From the NCBI GenBank assembly GCA_015680685.1, contig MNCI01028834.1, positions 249,555 through 313,554 of the forward strand: a stretch of DNA of 64,000 nt. The letters run 5' to 3'. The notes below the pieces were generated by a model, which saw nothing but the letters and a program-made list of their open reading frames with translations, was not told the DNA's origin and ran no database searches. Numbering within the stretch: position 1 is the first letter of the stretch; each line of letters opens with the position of its first letter. The stretch comes from Gnetum montanum. Lineage: Eukaryota > Streptophyta > Gnetopsida > Gnetales > Gnetaceae. Positions 60,983 through 64,000 of the stretch are shown here, piece after piece. The translations under genes were made by a program, and so were the position numbers.

Positions 60983-61262
60983 AGTACGACTTGATTACGA
61001 GCATCTACGGATGTGTACGGCTAATCAAGGAATCGGCTGCTCGTTGCAACGCGTGAGTACAGCTTGACTACGAGCATTGTGACAGCTTGGTAACCTAGTA
61101 GCATATTCCAGGATCTGCGCTTGGTAATCCCAGTAGTAGTCCAATGTATACGGCTAGTTAAGGAATCGGCTGCTCATCGCTAGGCTAGAACGTGTGATAA
61201 GTATGACTTGGCTACGAGCATCCACGTGTGTGTATGGCTAGCCAAGGAATCGGCTGCTTATC
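60983..61262 (+). repeat. Three hairpin units with covarying stems in U5 of element E
   Basis: Arms: CTTGATTA (60990-60997) with TAATCAAG (61022-61029); CTTGACTA (61063-61070) with TAGTTAAG (61155-61162, one G-U pair); CTTGGCTA (61207-61214) with TAGCCAAG (61239-61246). Each 3' arm is followed by GAATCGGCTGCT. Unit 1 has an inner CATC-TACG-GATG hairpin with a UNCG-type loop. Unit 2 has a longer loop of 84 nt. Confidence 0.85.
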
Positions 61263-61684
61263 ACACTTAGGCTAAATAGGTGCCTCAATACGACCACTTC
61301 GAGCACTTGCATTACGTGTGGTGACCCCAGAAACGACTAGCGTTTGGTAGCCACAGTTGCATAGTTCAGGGTGTGTCCGGTAAGTGGGAACAGATGCTGA
61401 CGCTAGTTAATTTAGACTTAGGACATTAGTTAGAGTTAGTTAGTTTCTCAACCTTTTCCCTCATAGCTTAGGAGATAAACTAAAAAATACCAAAAAAATT
61501 ATATACCTCAGACTTGCTTAACCATACACCGTGACACATACAAGCAAGCCTGGGAAGACAACGAACAATTAACCCCAAGTGTTTCTTGTGGCATTAAGGC
61601 ATTTAGTCTGCGGAGTTCGACCAAATCGCACGTACACGCTCGTATTCGTATGGTTGAGTGTAGGGGTACCTCGCCACTCATCAT

Positions 61685-61702
61685 TAGTGCCATTGCCGGG
61701 GA
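61685..61702 (+). other. Primer binding site of element E, tRNA-Asp type
   Basis: TAGTGCCATTGCCGGGGA matches the common plant site TGGCGCCGTTGCCGGGGA (tRNA-Asp) except for three decay-type changes. It lies 4 bp after the LTR end. Confidence 0.88.
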
Positions 61703-61828
61703 CTAAGTGTTTTTATGCCAATTGAACATAAGGGATATCACTCACATCATTGTGAGCCTCAACGAACCTTAGGGTTAATTAGTTAATCAAGAACATTAAA
61801 TAACGGTAAAAATTGCTCACCATTAGAA

Positions 61829-64000
61829 ATGGCTTCTTCTCACGAAATCAACTCACCTAAGGGCAATACAGGAGACGATCACCCTCATATGCATAATCCA
61901 GATCAGCCAGGTCCTAAACAATCTAAGGTCACATATACTCATCCTGATAAGTATGTCCCTGACTTTACTTTTATTTTTCATCAAGATGAACAACTACGAT
62001 GGAGAGATCTGGAAGGTAACATCATGTTACCCCCAGATAGATCTGCCCCTGCCATGCTTTTTCGTGCCTTAGCATAGACTGGCATGCAAGAACTGATTAC
62101 GGAATACGTTTTGGATGATTATGAAATAAGGGATTATCATCCCACAAATGCCCAACGTATTCGGGATGCAAGGCAGGAGAGCCAACATTCATTATTGAAG
62201 GGCAAGGTCCCCCATGTCATTAGTGAAATAGGAGATGAGGAACCCCTCACAATGGGTTTCTAAGAAAATGATGTTCCTCCTCCTCACTCCGATGAAGAGG
62301 TTAAGCATCAGGGCCTTCGATCAACTGTACATGCTACAGGCTCTGATCACCGTGAGCACCAGCTATTCACAGCAGGAACAACTACTCATACTAAGGACGG
62401 ACACTTAGATCGTTACAACGATTGGGGCCGAAGCGGCCGAAGAGAAGGTAAGAAACATCGCCATGGTGATGGATCCCCTTCTTCTTCTCCTTCATCTCAC
62501 CATTCACACTCTCCTTCCACATCTGGGTGCAACCATCGTGAGCATAATGGAGGGAGTAAAAGTAAAAAGGAAGACGAAATACCTCGACAAGAAGGTTGAG
62601 AGGAGGTAGGACAAGGGCAAGGACGTAGGGAAAGTAGGGAACCACCACGTAGACATCATAGACGTCATGAAAGAGATGATCATGATGAGCCCCTACTCGC
62701 AACCTGAAGTATTCTTGACATAATAGAGGCAGTTAGGATTCCCACAAGGCATTTAAAGGATAGTCGGATCAAGCGATTAGAAATGAACAATATCCCACGA
62801 TTTGAAGGGGGATATAATGTTGATCCGAAAAATCATTTACAGGCATTCCACGATGCTTGTGCCTTGCAGAACATTGATAGTGAGTGGTAGAAGCTTAAGT
62901 TGTTCCTAAGGACACTCACCAAAGAAGCAGAGAGCTGTAACGATCCTTAGAACCGGAAACCATCAGGAGGTGGAGTACGATGCTTGAACTGTTTAACAAC
63001 AAATATCAGACGTACTCCAGAGTGTCCAATTTGCATAAGTAGATCCAAGGCTGGAAACAAGGTACTCATGAACACTTGGATGCTACCATGGCCCATTACT
63101 ATACACTGCTACATCGTTGCCCGGGCCATGGGTACGCTAAGCGGGATCAACTTCGCCACATCGTGGATGGGCTAAGAAATGAAACGAGAAGAACTCTTGG
63201 GACTTACACCCAAGGGAGACTCTCCCAACTAAGAGCCCATGAAGTGGAAAGCTTGTTGGAACAAGTAGCGCAAGAAGAGGGTGAGCTACGGAAGAGAGAA
63301 AGTGCGGAAGAATACAACCGCGATCCCTCCCTTTGCAAGAAGGGAGTGACATTCTATGATGAGGAGGATGAGTCACCAATTGAAGAGTTGGTGAACCGGA
63401 AAACCTTGCTAATCCAAAAGTTAACAAATGAGGTATCAGCTAAGGTAGACCAAATGTGGGATTCCTTAGACTCACAAATAGAAATAGTCTTGAAAATTGT
63501 AGAAGAATCTAATGTTGAGCAAAGTAGTGACAAAGGAAAGAAAAAGTGGAGAGATTTAAGCCCTGCACATAACAAGGGTAAGGGAAAAATCACTAACTCT
63601 GATGTGGCTGTAAACTCTGATTCAGACAATGATAGTGGATGTGAGGTTTGTTACTATGACCATCCTAAGGGATGTTGTCCTATTATCTCACATTTGCAAG
63701 AGTCTGGGGTGTATGCATTAAATCCAAGACTTAATCAATGACAAACACCCCGAAGGTTACCTTATCCACAAGCTAACCCAAGGCAGTTCCACCAACCACT
63801 AACATATTATCCAAGTGGAATGCCTCCACGGCCCGTTGGACAACATCAGCAGTGGCAATACCCACAGTCATGGGGGATGCCACCGCCAACACATCAATAC
63901 CCTTACCGGTAGCTTGATCCTTACAGTTATTATGTGCAACAGCCAGTTTCTCCAGGTGACTCTATGGGTCACACTACCCCCCAACGTCACTACCAAGCGC
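61829..64000 (+). pseudogene. gag: Athila-like gag of element E
   Basis: The ATG at 61829 starts MASSHEINSPKGN. Frame 1 stays in register to about 62.94 kb with five stops (for example at 62075), each one decay step from a sense codon. It passes a His/Ser/Arg-rich middle and the gag core (HLQAFHDACALQNIDSEW, LKLFLRTLTKEAES). A frameshift near 62.94-63.0 kb moves coding to another frame (LELFNNKYQTYSRVSNLHK, then 63076-63738). A CEVCYYDHPKGCCP zinc-knuckle-like motif lies near 63.65 kb. After the stop at 63739 a Pro/Gln/Tyr-rich tail continues. gag would form the particle shell and bind RNA. Confidence 0.82.

Larger units (their letters stand above)
60609..61680 (+). mobile_element. 5' LTR of element E
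   Basis: The end CCACTCA at 61680 is fixed by the primer site 4 bp later. The start is uncertain: TG at 60609 is one choice and 60602 or 60619 are others. TATA at 60726-60733 and AATAAA at 60902-60907 give U3 of about 120-150 bp, a short R, and a long U5 holding hairpin repeats. Confidence 0.72.
60609..64000 (+). mobile_element. Element E: Athila-like Ty3/gypsy retrotransposon, 3' part outside the window
   Basis: A 5' LTR of about 1.07 kb is followed by a tRNA-Asp primer site and a long gag. gag resembles plant Athila in its core (IPRFEGGYNVDPKNHLQAF; RCPGHGYAKRDQLRHIVDGL). Pol would lie to the right of the window. It is richer in CpG than the Tat-type elements here, so it is probably younger, but gag has stops and a frameshift. 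Confidence 0.82.

Overview
The window is gene-poor nuclear DNA from a plant with a large, repeat-rich genome. It is essentially a stack of old, decayed Ty3/gypsy LTR retrotransposons of the Tat (Ogre-like, dual RNase H) and Athila-like kinds. I see no host gene, tRNA, rRNA or CRISPR array. Species cannot be read from the sequence; a conifer or another large-genome plant would fit. Most internal stops look like C-to-T or G-to-A decay of CAG, CAA, CGA or TGG codons, as expected of long-methylated transposons.

Layout. (1) 1-9329, copy A: a Tat-type element on the + strand, cut at its 5' side by the window edge, with pol at 2.3-5.8 kb and its 3' LTR at 7471-9329. (2) 9330-12131: AT-rich DNA with an unidentified decayed coding stretch. 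(3) 12132-54728, element C: a second Tat-type family on the + strand, LTRs at 12132-13586 and 53343-54728, gag-protease at 15-18 kb and RT-integrase at 49.8-53.1 kb. (4) Nested inside C at 23007-44653 is element B, the same family as A but on the - strand, with two 1.7-1.8 kb LTRs and a 4/5-matching 5-bp target duplication. (5) Nested inside B's gag, at about 39.4-41.9 kb, is a probable solo LTR of an unrelated element. (6) 54.7-60.6 kb: very decayed DNA with a Tat-type pol remnant (D) and a minus-strand coiled-coil-like remnant. (7) 60.6 kb to the end, element E: 5' LTR, tRNA-Asp primer site and an Athila-like gag.

The most interesting system is an extra gene inside the Tat-type elements A, B and C. 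It lies between protease and RT, is coded on the opposite strand, has its own TATA box and is split by introns. In A and B the first two exons have matching lengths (119/119 and 450/449 bp) and matching phases. B and C share a homologous core domain although they are different families. Known Tat elements carry antisense ORFs downstream of integrase; one between protease and RT is not an arrangement I recognise. A and B also carry a second antisense ORF in the usual place downstream of integrase.

The module junctions (protease/antisense gene, antisense gene/RT, integrase/3' tail) are each marked by an array of short hairpin repeats. Their 4-bp stems change in a compensatory way (GGTC/GACC, AGTC/GACT, CATC/GATG, GGCC/GGCC), while a TTAAACTAG-like tail stays fixed. 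A conserved splice acceptor sits just before RT, so an Ogre-type splice joining protease to RT would have to remove the whole antisense gene. B and C share a primer site complementary to tRNA-Asn and all three families share an AAAGAGGG-type polypurine tract, so the extra gene probably dates from before B and C diverged.
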